A stretch of 35,983 nucleotides of DNA, from NCBI GenBank assembly GCA_903899985.1, contig CAIULL010000232.1, positions 1 through 35,983 of the forward strand. The letters are read 5' to 3'. This document shows, piece after piece, positions 17,745 to 23,634 of the stretch (the stretch's first letter is position 1; the number at the start of each line of letters is the position of its first letter). This DNA comes from an uncultured Schlesneria sp. (GTDB lineage Bacteria > Planctomycetota > Planctomycetia > Planctomycetales > Planctomycetaceae). A model generated the notes under the pieces. It was given only the letters and a program-made list of their open reading frames with translations, did no database searches and was not told the DNA's origin. Position numbers and translations under genes: made by a program.

Positions 17745-18161
17745 TTAAAGGATGCCTCGCCCTCCCATTGAGTTGCCGGCCGTGCCCGCGCCGTGAACGG
17801 TTCGGGTGATTCCATCTTTCATTAAGGGCGAGCCGAAATTGAGCAGATATCCGAGTTTCATTCCAGACAGTCGCAGACAGGTCAACAGTTGCTTTTTGTG
17901 GACAGGATGAATCATCTCGACTGACTTCAATTCGACAATGACTTTCCCGTTGATGATCAAATCGGCACGAAAGCCTTCTTCGAACTCCTGTCCCTCGTAG
18001 ACGATCGTGATCGGAACTTGACGCTGAACAATCAGTCCTCGCATTTCCAGTTTGCGAGCCAACGTCACTTCGTAAACGGTCTCCAGCAGCCCCGGGCCGA
18101 GGTCTTGATGCAATTGAACCGCGCAATCCACAACCGCAGTTCCGATCTCATTCTCATGCAT
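17745..18161 (-). CDS. GxxExxY family protein
   Basis: 138 residues. Diagnostic is G24-L-L-E27-T-V-Y30 within LHQDLGPGLLETVYEVTLARKLEMRG, followed by VPITIVYEGQEFEEGFRADLIINGKVIVELKSVE and HKKQLLTCLRLSGMKLGYLLNFG. These are the usual landmarks of the GxxExxY family, whose later part has restriction-nuclease-like features (D..... ELKS). Its function is not established. The sequence upstream of the ATG is the CACAGAGCCACGGAGACGCGGAG-type motif often seen before these genes. The last ~16 residues (HGAGTAGNSMGGRGIL) go beyond the usual end and look like read-through. It lies directly downstream of the attC-like site at 18201 and may be the last cassette of the array. Confidence 0.85.
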   Translation of the reverse strand: MHENEIGTAVVDCAVQLHQDLGPGLLETVYEVTLARKLEMRGLIVQRQVPITIVYEGQEFEEGFRADLIINGKVIVELKSVEMIHPVHKKQLLTCLRLSGMKLGYLLNFGSPLMKDGITRTVHGAGTAGNSMGGRGIL

Positions 18162-18200
18162 CTCCGCGTCTCCGTGGCTCTGTGAGAGATCATTTCTTCG

Positions 18201-18308
18201 ATCGAACGTTCAAGGTAACTTGCCCGCGATCAATAACGTGCTTCCCATCAACACGCCAACACTTTGAACCGCCAGCGACTGCGGGTCAAGTTTGACCGAT
18301 TCGTGCGG
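18201..18308 (-). other. attC-like recombination site (cassette array, site 1)
   Basis: Read on the minus strand, the 5' arm CGAATCGGTCAAACTTGACC pairs imperfectly with the 3' arm that ends AAGTTACCTTGAACGTTCGAT. The core GTTCGAT is at 18207-18201. The GTTACCTT block is shared with sites 2 and 3. The loop is long (about 50 bases). The R'' box is approximate. It separates the gene at 18342 from the GxxExxY gene. Confidence 0.65.
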
Positions 18309-18341
18309 CCTCACGATGACGCAGGCAGCCCCTTGGTGAGT

Positions 18342-18740
18342 CTATGAGGTCATCTTGCGTATCTGTTCCGTGTTTTGAAAAACAGATTCTACAAGGGCAT
18401 TGCTCTTGTCAGATGCAAAGTGCGAGTGACCAATACCAACAAGTTTCGCATGAAGTGACGTATTGCCGTTTGTCATGAACTCTTCGTGTGCATGCTCCAT
18501 CATTCCTTTTGCGTAGTTTGGACCGATGCCAAGTTCAGCAAGTTTGCCCGTTGCCATTGTTTGAATTTCCTCGACGTCCATGAAGCAGATCAACCTGCCA
18601 ACACCAAACAGGTAGCCGTACAAGGTGAATCCAAATACCTGGCACATTAGTTCGTCTTCGAGTTGCCATCGGCGATCTGTCGTAACAGCATCGGTGAATT
18701 CGTCAGCTTTTTGCTTCGCAAACTGGATCATATTGTTCAT
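18342..18740 (-). CDS. Hypothetical protein, gene cassette
   Basis: 132 residues from the ATG at 18740; a GTG four codons upstream is possible. No signal peptide or membrane helix is evident. The sequence has FAKQKADEFTDAV, then MCQVFGFTLYGYLFGVGRLICFMDVEEI, then HAHEEFMTNGN and IGHSHFASDKS. I recognise no family. It sits between two attC-like sites, with its 5' end about 50 bases after the GTTCGGC core of site 2, as expected of a cassette gene. Like its neighbours it is minus-strand and small. Confidence 0.6.
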   Translation of the reverse strand: MNNMIQFAKQKADEFTDAVTTDRRWQLEDELMCQVFGFTLYGYLFGVGRLICFMDVEEIQTMATGKLAELGIGPNYAKGMMEHAHEEFMTNGNTSLHAKLVGIGHSHFASDKSNALVESVFQNTEQIRKMTS

Positions 18741-18791
18741 GGGTGGCCCCACAATGAATGCTGTAACCGTCGACGAAGTTCTTTTCTTGCT

Positions 18792-18850
18792 GCCGAACGT
18801 CCAAGGTAACGGGAACGGTACTCCGTTTCCCGTTGACCGCCTCGTTTGGC
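18792..18850 (-). other. attC-like recombination site (cassette array, site 2)
   Basis: Best-formed of the array, 59 bases. Minus strand: GCCAAACG, then GGTCAACGGGAAACGG, a four-base loop AGTA, CCGTTCCCGTTACC, and the core GTTCGGC (18798-18792). The left arm carries an extra C relative to the right (TCAACG against TAACG), the asymmetric bulge that gives attC sites polarity. R'' GCCAAAC is complementary, except one base, to the GTTCGGC at the other end of the same cassette (site 3). Confidence 0.8.
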
Positions 18851-18855
18851 ATTAT

Positions 18856-19311
18856 TTAGTCCGAACTGGAACCGATAAATAAGATATTACTCTCGTCTGT
18901 TTCGATCAAGAACGCAAAGTCCCAGAAGACAGGATAGAACGGATGGCCATCCTTAAGCCAGAACGCGACGACACGAATTGACTGGTCGAGAAATATCTTA
19001 ATGGTAGAGATGACAAGGTCGAAGTCTTTCTTACTTTCAAGGCTGTCAAGATAGTCGAGGCTTGGATGAGATCCATGGTCGCCACGATATTTTAACGCTT
19101 TCGATAGTTCGTCGATAACTTCTTGTTTTGTCGATTCGTTCGAACCACCAACCACTGCTTGATTACCAAAAGCTGTTTGAACCAAGTTCTCTAGTGTGAT
19201 GCCTTGCGTTTTGCCGCAGGGGAAGAGCCTGAAGTCGGCACAGTAGTTCAGGCTGTTTCGAAACAGTTTACGGGAGACGTTCTCAAACCACTTGTTGATT
19301 TCGGCTTCCAT
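18856..19311 (-). CDS. Hypothetical protein, gene cassette
   Basis: 151 residues from the ATG at 19311, with AGGG five bases upstream; a GTG two codons earlier is possible. No signal peptide. It has an N-terminal helix (EAEINKWFENVSRKLFRNSLNY) and a C-terminal hydrophobic strand-helix segment (RVVAFWLKDGHPFYPVFWDFAFLI). I recognise no family. The stop is six bases from the R'' box of site 2, and the start about 13 bases after the core of site 3. This compact packing is typical of integron cassettes. Confidence 0.7.
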   Translation of the reverse strand: MEAEINKWFENVSRKLFRNSLNYCADFRLFPCGKTQGITLENLVQTAFGNQAVVGGSNESTKQEVIDELSKALKYRGDHGSHPSLDYLDSLESKKDFDLVISTIKIFLDQSIRVVAFWLKDGHPFYPVFWDFAFLIETDESNILFIGSSSD

Positions 19312-19323
19312 ATCCACCCTATT

Positions 19324-19415
19324 GCCGAACGCCTAAGGTAACCCCGCGGCGGCCAAGTGACATTGATCTCAAAAACCCGCGTCATCCGCCGCTCTCGTTG
19401 ATCGGATTGTTATCC
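19324..19415 (-). other. attC-like recombination site (cassette array, site 3)
   Basis: 92 bases. On the minus strand GGATAAC-AATCCGATCAACG (R'' and L'') pairs through GAGCGGCGG with CCGCCGCGGGGTTACCTTAG, then the core GTTCGGC (19330-19324). The left start strongly resembles the classic TAACAATTCGTTCAAGC opening of class 1 aadA attC sites. The stop codon of the upstream gene lies inside R''. Confidence 0.8.
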
Positions 19416-19889
19416 GCCGGTTTTGGACCGTTTTGCAGGAATCCATTGATACTGGCTGCCATTCGCCTCGGCTAAATCAGACATCTTGACGATCGAAATC
19501 TCAATGCCGGGGTCGAGCGAAGCAATCGAATCAGCGACTTGTCTAAGATGAGGGTATGGGTATGGTTTTGTAAAAGCTATCTCAACAAGTGAACCAGTTT
19601 GCTTTACAAGCAAGACCATCTTGGCGTCGCTGTCAAATCCGTTCGAATCATCGACCGCCAATGCGATCCCATGTCCGGGTGGAAAGCCGGTAAAGTTTTG
19701 AGCGGCCTTCAAAATCGAGCGGACCGTCCGAAATGGCGTCCGAGAAGGACTGATTAAAGTGGTTGATTTGGGGTCAGAAACAATCGCGATGTAAATCGAT
19801 TTCGACGAATCGCCATCCCCCTCCGCGTCGACAGCCAAGGATGGAACCGCAAATATGAGAACCACTATAAAGATGTATGTGATACGCAT
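19410..19889 (-). CDS. Exported hypothetical protein, gene cassette
   Basis: 159 residues. Residues 1-20 form a signal peptide (ITYIFIVVLIFAVPSLA, cleavage probably before VDAEG). The mature part is a mixed alpha/beta domain: IYIAIVSDPKST, PFRTVRSILKAAQN, AKMVLLVKQTGSLVEIAFTKPYP and PGIEISIVKMSDL. No family recognised. Its stop codon overlaps the R'' box of site 3, and its start is about 70 bases after the core of site 4. Cassette R'' (GGATAAC) and 5' core (GTTATCA) are complementary bar one base, which supports the cassette limits. Confidence 0.72.
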   Translation of the reverse strand: MRITYIFIVVLIFAVPSLAVDAEGDGDSSKSIYIAIVSDPKSTTLISPSRTPFRTVRSILKAAQNFTGFPPGHGIALAVDDSNGFDSDAKMVLLVKQTGSLVEIAFTKPYPYPHLRQVADSIASLDPGIEISIVKMSDLAEANGSQYQWIPAKRSKTGG

Positions 19890-19959
19890 TGGGGTTCCAG
19901 ACTATAGGGTGAATGTGTCGAATGCTCTAAGGCACAGTAAATGCGAAACCAATAGACGC

Positions 19960-20051
19960 TGATAACGGCAGCCACCACCCGGCACGCGCGAGCGAAGCCT
20001 CCATGTTAAAAATGGCCGATCGCGTGCTCGGCGTGCATGGCTTTGTTATCC
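19960..20051 (-). other. attC-like recombination site (cassette array, site 4)
   Basis: 92 bases, same length as site 3. Minus strand GGATAAC-AAAGCCATGCACGCCG pairs with GCGCGTGCCGGGTGGTGGCT and the core GTTATCA (19966-19960). The stop codon of the gene ending at 20046 is inside R''. The inner stem is GC-rich with an offset of one to two bases between arms. Confidence 0.75.
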
Positions 20052-20486
20052 GACGATTTTGTCGTCACGGTAGTCTGAATCGATCTCTGAAGCGTCCGAG
20101 CATAGTGCCCAATCACGCATTGATGGAGCTATCACTTCGGAAAGAAACGCAAAGACATCAGGATATGTGCCACAACAGATATCCCAAGTTCCCGGTCCTG
20201 GAACCGGTAAAGTGGATGAGGCAAATCCCGGATGAAAGTATATCACTCGCGAAGTCACAGAGCCATCGACGATTTCGAGCCCAGCGAAGTCATCGCAATC
20301 ATGGCGTCGCGCAAACGTGAGTACTGAGCGGTGCTGGATGTCTTCATTTGCAAATGCGTTCGAGGCGAACTGGTATTCGTCTCGATGTCGAAACAAGAAC
20401 CAAGGTTGCAAATGGAACAGTTGCAATGCCATGAGCCAACGAAGGTCATTTGGAAGCCGAGGATCAGATTCGAGAGATGTTGTCAT
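20046..20486 (-). CDS. Hypothetical protein, gene cassette
   Basis: 146 residues. No signal peptide. It begins MTTSLESDPRLPNDLRWLMALQLFHLQPWFLF and includes DDFAGLEIVDG, VIYFHPGF, and a later GTYPDVFAFLSEVIAPSMRDW. This ordering recalls SUKH/SMI1-KNR4-like immunity proteins, where a D-x-x-L...V-x-x-FHPG core and a final YPDVFxFLxxxI helix appear, but the resemblance is loose and I do not assign it. No good ribosome-binding site precedes the ATG, as often in cassette genes. The cassette runs from the GTTATCC core (20511-20505) to R'' GGATAAC of site 4, which are exactly complementary. Confidence 0.65.
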   Translation of the reverse strand: MTTSLESDPRLPNDLRWLMALQLFHLQPWFLFRHRDEYQFASNAFANEDIQHRSVLTFARRHDCDDFAGLEIVDGSVTSRVIYFHPGFASSTLPVPGPGTWDICCGTYPDVFAFLSEVIAPSMRDWALCSDASEIDSDYRDDKIVG

Positions 20487-20504
20487 GCAGTGCGAATCTC
20501 TGTC

Positions 20505-20572
20505 GGATAACTAATCATTATCCGCGATAGCGCGCCGTTTTTCAGCGATCGCGGATATCATGATAATGCCTC
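20505..20572 (-). other. First boundary of the cassette array: attI or degenerate attC
   Basis: A GTTATCC core lies at 20511-20505 (minus strand). Just upstream is a palindrome, TATCCGCGATCGC against GCTATCGCGGATA, with a loop of about a dozen bases. The outer arms are degenerate, so it is either a worn attC whose cassette has been lost or the attI end. No integron integrase follows: the plus-strand frames between 20570 and 20970 show no tyrosine-recombinase motifs. Confidence 0.5.
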
Positions 20573-20973
20573 GATGACGTTTTTCAAGCGGATTTTGTTG
20601 CAAACGTGGATGATGTCCAGTCATTGAGCGTCCCGGTTCACCCGCCGAAAGATAGAACCGAGGAAATCAAAAAACAGTGACTAAGGGGCTGCCGGATTTG
20701 GCCCCGAGCGGAAGGGCCTTCCAAAAAAACTCTTCGAACGGCGACCCCATTCGAGTCGGGCGACGTGGGTGGCAATGTCTGCCGGTCAGACAATCGGCGT
20801 CATACATGGTGCATTTGCGTGAGAAATCACAGTGGAGATGTCTACTCTTGAGGAACTTGACGTTCTATACGTCGAAAAAGTTCCTCGGGTTCATGGAGCG
20901 GTAGCTCCTGGCGAACCGCTTGTAGCGGCTCTCAACTTTCTCCGCTCTACTCTCATCGCGGCAAAGCCGCAAT
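20573..20973. other. Gene-free stretch with hairpins next to the tRNA
   Basis: No gene supported. A hairpin GAGGAACTT-GACGT..ACGTC..AAGTTCCTC lies near 20847-20885. A GCGGC-aaa-GCCGC hairpin lies just after the tRNA 3' end (20958-20970), in the right place to help end its transcript. GGATTTGGCCCCGAGCGGAA (20695-20714) repeats the element at 17540. Confidence 0.5.
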
Positions 20974-21045
20974 GGGGCTGCTGGGATTCGAACCCAGAAC
21001 CAAAGGATTATGAGTCCTCTGCTCTGACCGTTGAGCTACAGCCCC
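20974..21045 (-). tRNA. tRNA with CAT anticodon (elongator Met or Ile2)
   Basis: The 72-nt minus-strand sequence folds as a full cloverleaf: acceptor GGGGCTG/CAGCCCC, D-arm GCTC/GAGC, anticodon arm GAGGA-CTCATAA-TCCTT, T-arm CTGGG-TTCGAAT-CCCAG. The G1-C72 pair excludes initiator tRNA. CAT can serve Met or, when lysidinylated, Ile (AUA); sequence alone does not decide. CCA is not encoded. A 28-nt partial copy is at 26899-26926. Confidence 0.95.
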
Positions 21046-21087
21046 AAGCGAAGCGGTCAAGAAGTATCTCGACATGTGCCATCTCCT

Positions 21088-21302
21088 GCAAGCCGGATGG
21101 CCCGATCATCCCGAATTGCCCGACAATTTCAGTGGCCGCTCGCATTCGAAAGGGACTTCCCGTACAGGTGGCAAGAATGGCTGCGTCAACCGGCAGATCG
21201 TTTGGCCGAAGTTACGGACCCGGTGGAGGGTACCAGAGGCAATCGAGACAGGTGAATCATTGGAAAGATGGTTTCAGGCGATCAGTATTTGCCTAGGATC
21301 TT
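21088..21302 (+). repeat. Diverged ~215-bp dispersed repeat, copy 1
   Basis: Starts GCAAGCCGG and ends around CAGTATTTGCCTAGGATC. It aligns along its length with 33308-33520: shared blocks include CCGAATTGC, CATTTCAG/AATTTCAG, GTGGCA, CGTCAAC and the terminal CATTGGAA..GAT.GTTTC.GGCGATC.GTATTTGC. It encodes no credible gene and lies about 40 bases from the 5' end of the tRNA. Confidence 0.7.
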
Positions 21303-21477
21303 CACGAGTAGTTTGAAGTTCGGCCACGATGCGACGCGGGCCAAAGTTTTCGATTAGACTTAAATCCGCAAGGGTCCGCGATTCCGCGCCAAACATCACT
21401 TCGGGCGCGTCATTGAACCATGCTTTCCATTGGTCGCCATCTCCGTTCAACGATGATTTTAACGAATACTCGGATGG

Positions 21478-22728
21478 TTAGTTCCCAGCTGCACGGAGAT
21501 CCCGAAGCAATTTGGAAAACCCCGTTTCGAAGGCGTCGTGATCCTTCCAGTTGGAAAAGTCATCTGGAATGAAGTATTCCCGTATTTCAACAGCCAAGTC
21601 TTTTGCCTGGTCCGTTAAGAGCGTCCAATCCTTAATTGCATCGAACGAACAAAGCCGAATTGGAAACAATACCCGTTTTCCTTCTTGTTTTTCTCGCTTT
21701 ATCGCTCGGTAAATCTCAGTCGAAACCCAATCGCTTTTCATGCTGTGCTCTGACAGCACAAGCAAAAGTTTGTCGTGAACCCTGATTGCTGAATCAATCT
21801 GCTCGTGAATCTTTCTGCCTCGCTTCAAATCTTCGGGCGCGTACCAGACACGAAGTTTTTCCTGCTGCATTCGAGAGTGTAGCCGTTTACAGAACTCTTC
21901 GTCCTGATGGCTGTAGCTGATGAAGCAAGAGTAGAACTCGAATGGATTGCCGATCAGCGAGGGCAAGTAAGTGATCAATTCCTCGGGGACGCCACATCCG
22001 CGAAGGAATACTTCTGGAATCTTCCCGTTCGATTGAAAAATCGAGTCGACGCCAATACTAGTTGGGGCGTCGTGCACGACCGAATCTAAGCCAATCGCTG
22101 TGGAAAAGTCGGTGCCTACGAATACTCCGTAACCGAGAGTCGCAAGGTTGAAGACGGTGTTATCAATTCTTGCAGAATTAAAAATGGTCTGGGATAGGTC
22201 GGCAAGGGTCAGGTCGGCACCAGACAGGAACGCACCGGGTAGGTCGGCACGAAATAGGTTGGCGCCGGTTAGGTTGGCGTCGGTTAGGTTGGCGCCACGC
22301 AGATTGACACCCGACAGGTTGGCACCCGACAGGTCGGCACAAGGTAAGTAGGCACCAGTCAGGTTAGCACCAGACAGGTTGGCGCGGGTCAGCTTGGCAC
22401 TAGACAGAATTGCACCAAACAGGTTGGAACGGGTCAGGTTGGCACCGGTTAGTTCGGCATTGGACAGGTCGACATTAGGCGGGTGGGCACCAGTCATTTC
22501 GGCACCAGACAGGTCGGCATCGGTCAAATCGGCATCGAACAAGTATGCATGGGAAAGGTCAAGGATTACCCTTGGATTATCAAACCGGAAACGGGTTATG
22601 GCATCGCTGCCTTTCCTGACTATCTCAACATGCTCAGAATTCGCCACTTCATTTCGCCCGCAACATGAATGTTGGAAGAATTTCGCCTTGCACGATTTAC
22701 CCTGCGTGCAGATTGTGGAATCCTTCAC
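21478..22728 (-). CDS. Pentapeptide-repeat protein with C-terminal TIR domain
   Basis: 416 residues, GTG start. Residues 55-185 hold about 25 pentapeptide repeats of the A(D/N)LxG type (ADLSGAEMTG, ANLTGANLFR), which form a right-handed quadrilateral beta-helix. Residues 266-380 are a TIR domain: CFISYSHQDEEFCKRLH, WYAPEDLKRGRKI, LLLVLSEHSMKSDWVSTEI. Glu338, four residues after W334, occupies the position of the NADase catalytic glutamate. The C-terminal WKDHDAFETGFSKLLRDL is typical of TIR proteins with this layout. Bacterial TIR proteins often work in antiphage defence by degrading NAD or making cyclic ADP-ribose signals; the role here is inference. It is a single gene, near the tRNA and the XRE-DUF262-HEPN operon. 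Confidence 0.88.
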   Translation of the reverse strand: MKDSTICTQGKSCKAKFFQHSCCGRNEVANSEHVEIVRKGSDAITRFRFDNPRVILDLSHAYLFDADLTDADLSGAEMTGAHPPNVDLSNAELTGANLTRSNLFGAILSSAKLTRANLSGANLTGAYLPCADLSGANLSGVNLRGANLTDANLTGANLFRADLPGAFLSGADLTLADLSQTIFNSARIDNTVFNLATLGYGVFVGTDFSTAIGLDSVVHDAPTSIGVDSIFQSNGKIPEVFLRGCGVPEELITYLPSLIGNPFEFYSCFISYSHQDEEFCKRLHSRMQQEKLRVWYAPEDLKRGRKIHEQIDSAIRVHDKLLLVLSEHSMKSDWVSTEIYRAIKREKQEGKRVLFPIRLCSFDAIKDWTLLTDQAKDLAVEIREYFIPDDFSNWKDHDAFETGFSKLLRDLRAAGN

Positions 22729-22881
22729 CGATAACCGTCAAACCTGAGAAAAAGCCGCCATGCGTTTCATACTATCGTGCATGATTGTGTTTGCCATCGT
22801 TTGATCGTATTTCGCTGCGTCTGACGGCGAGCGAAGCGAGTACCACCCGGTTAACGCCAGAATCTCTACGCGTTAAGGGAT

Positions 22882-23220
22882 TTGCCTCTCGGGCCACAAT
22901 TCGAAGCTGGTGACGTTCGTAGACGAGCGAAAGAGATTCAATCGTCCGATGCCTGGACCGATGCCAATGAAGACGTAGATTCGGTTATTTGCTTGCGTCC
23001 GTTCACATGGTTGGCAAAAAGTTCACGCTTTGCCCAATCCCACATCTACGCGGGTGAAGTGACGGAGGCTGTTGAAGCGGCGGCGGCGGCGGCGCGTGCT
23101 TCGAAAAAAGTCGAGACCGTCGATTTGTCAGAAGAGTCTTTGAAAGCAGCGGGGGAACTGTCGCAACGTCGCGCGGCATTTGCCGCTCGAAGATTGGCGG
23201 GAATTTTTGCGAATCGTTAA
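22882..23220 (+). pseudogene. C-terminal remnant of an S1/P1-type nuclease
   Basis: The open frame starts only at TTG and ends with a segment like the last ~70 residues of S1/P1 nucleases: FTWLAKSSRFAQSHIYAGE (family W-A-x-E-S-x-x-L-A...vY) and ELSQRRAAFAARRLAGIFANR (family qlalAGxRLAxLLN). The metal-binding N-terminal and central His/Asp regions are absent, and an alanine run interrupts the middle. Residues 1-30 look unrelated. It is therefore called a fragment, not a functional enzyme. A small independent protein is the alternative. The XRE operon promoter lies just downstream. Confidence 0.5.
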
Positions 23221-23277
23221 ACCGAACTGGAACCCAGTTTCGACGCCAATCGATTCCGTTTTTTTTATTACCACACA

Positions 23278-23295
23278 GTCTATTGTATGATAGGC
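23278..23295 (+). promoter_or_regulatory. Putative operator O1 of the XRE operon
   Basis: GTCTATTGTATGATAGGC is an imperfect inverted repeat (GTCTAT / ATAGGC) that matches the sequence at 23369-23386 at 15 of 18 positions, 91 bases upstream of it. Confidence 0.55.
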
Positions 23296-23358
23296 ATTGT
23301 GCGTGTCGATTGTGAAATGGACACAATTCTGAGTTGCGCCAGAATTCCCCGTTGTTAA

Positions 23359-23387
23359 TTGACTAGACGTCTATTGTGTCATAGACT
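23359..23387 (+). promoter_or_regulatory. Promoter with overlapping operator O2 before the XRE gene
   Basis: TTGACT (23359-23364), 17 bases, TAGACT (23382-23387) resembles a sigma-70-type promoter with a poor -10. The perfect palindrome GTCTAT-tgtgtc-ATAGAC (23369-23386) fills the spacer and most of the -10, so a bound repressor would block RNA polymerase. The ATG of the XRE gene is 10 bases after the -10 element, so the message would be leaderless or nearly so. Confidence 0.5.
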
Positions 23388-23396
23388 TTTGTCATT

Positions 23397-23615
23397 ATGG
23401 CAAAGAATAATCTACCTCCAATGGAACGCGCGAAGCTGTTTTTTGACCGCTCAGGACTGTCTCTTGAAGAACTCGGGCAGCGCATGGGATACCCAAGCGA
23501 CACGGCCAGAAAATCTGCATGGCAGTTCCTTAATAAGACGAGTGACCCTCGACTCAGTATGCTGCTACGGTTTGCGAATGCCTTAAATATTTCTGTTGTT
23601 GATATTTTGAAATAA
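23397..23615 (+). CDS. XRE-family helix-turn-helix regulator
   Basis: 72 residues, a single HTH_3-type DNA-binding domain: RSGLSLEELGQRMGYPSDTARKSAWQFLNK is the HTH core, followed by SDPRLSMLLRFANALNISVVDIL, the usual last helices of the fold (alsvsvdeLL-like). It is the first gene of a probable three-gene operon, 19 bases before the DUF262 gene. Two operator-like palindromes precede it, so it is likely an autorepressor that holds the downstream pair in check. No long leader or clear ribosome-binding site is seen, which fits initiation on a near-leaderless message. Confidence 0.85.
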   Translation: MAKNNLPPMERAKLFFDRSGLSLEELGQRMGYPSDTARKSAWQFLNKTSDPRLSMLLRFANALNISVVDILK

Positions 23616-23634
23616 CATCGCCCAGGGGCGTCGA

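Noticed and set aside
20573-20973. Integron integrase gene next to the cassette array
   Set aside because: No tyrosine-recombinase R-H-R-Y motifs in any frame there.
20832-21296. 154-codon plus-strand frame across the tRNA
   Set aside because: It reads the tRNA in reverse (DSNPEPKDYESSALTVELQPQ), a known artefact.
22148-22668. Arg/Ala/Pro-rich plus-strand frames opposite the TIR gene
   Set aside because: They mirror the pentapeptide repeats on the minus strand.
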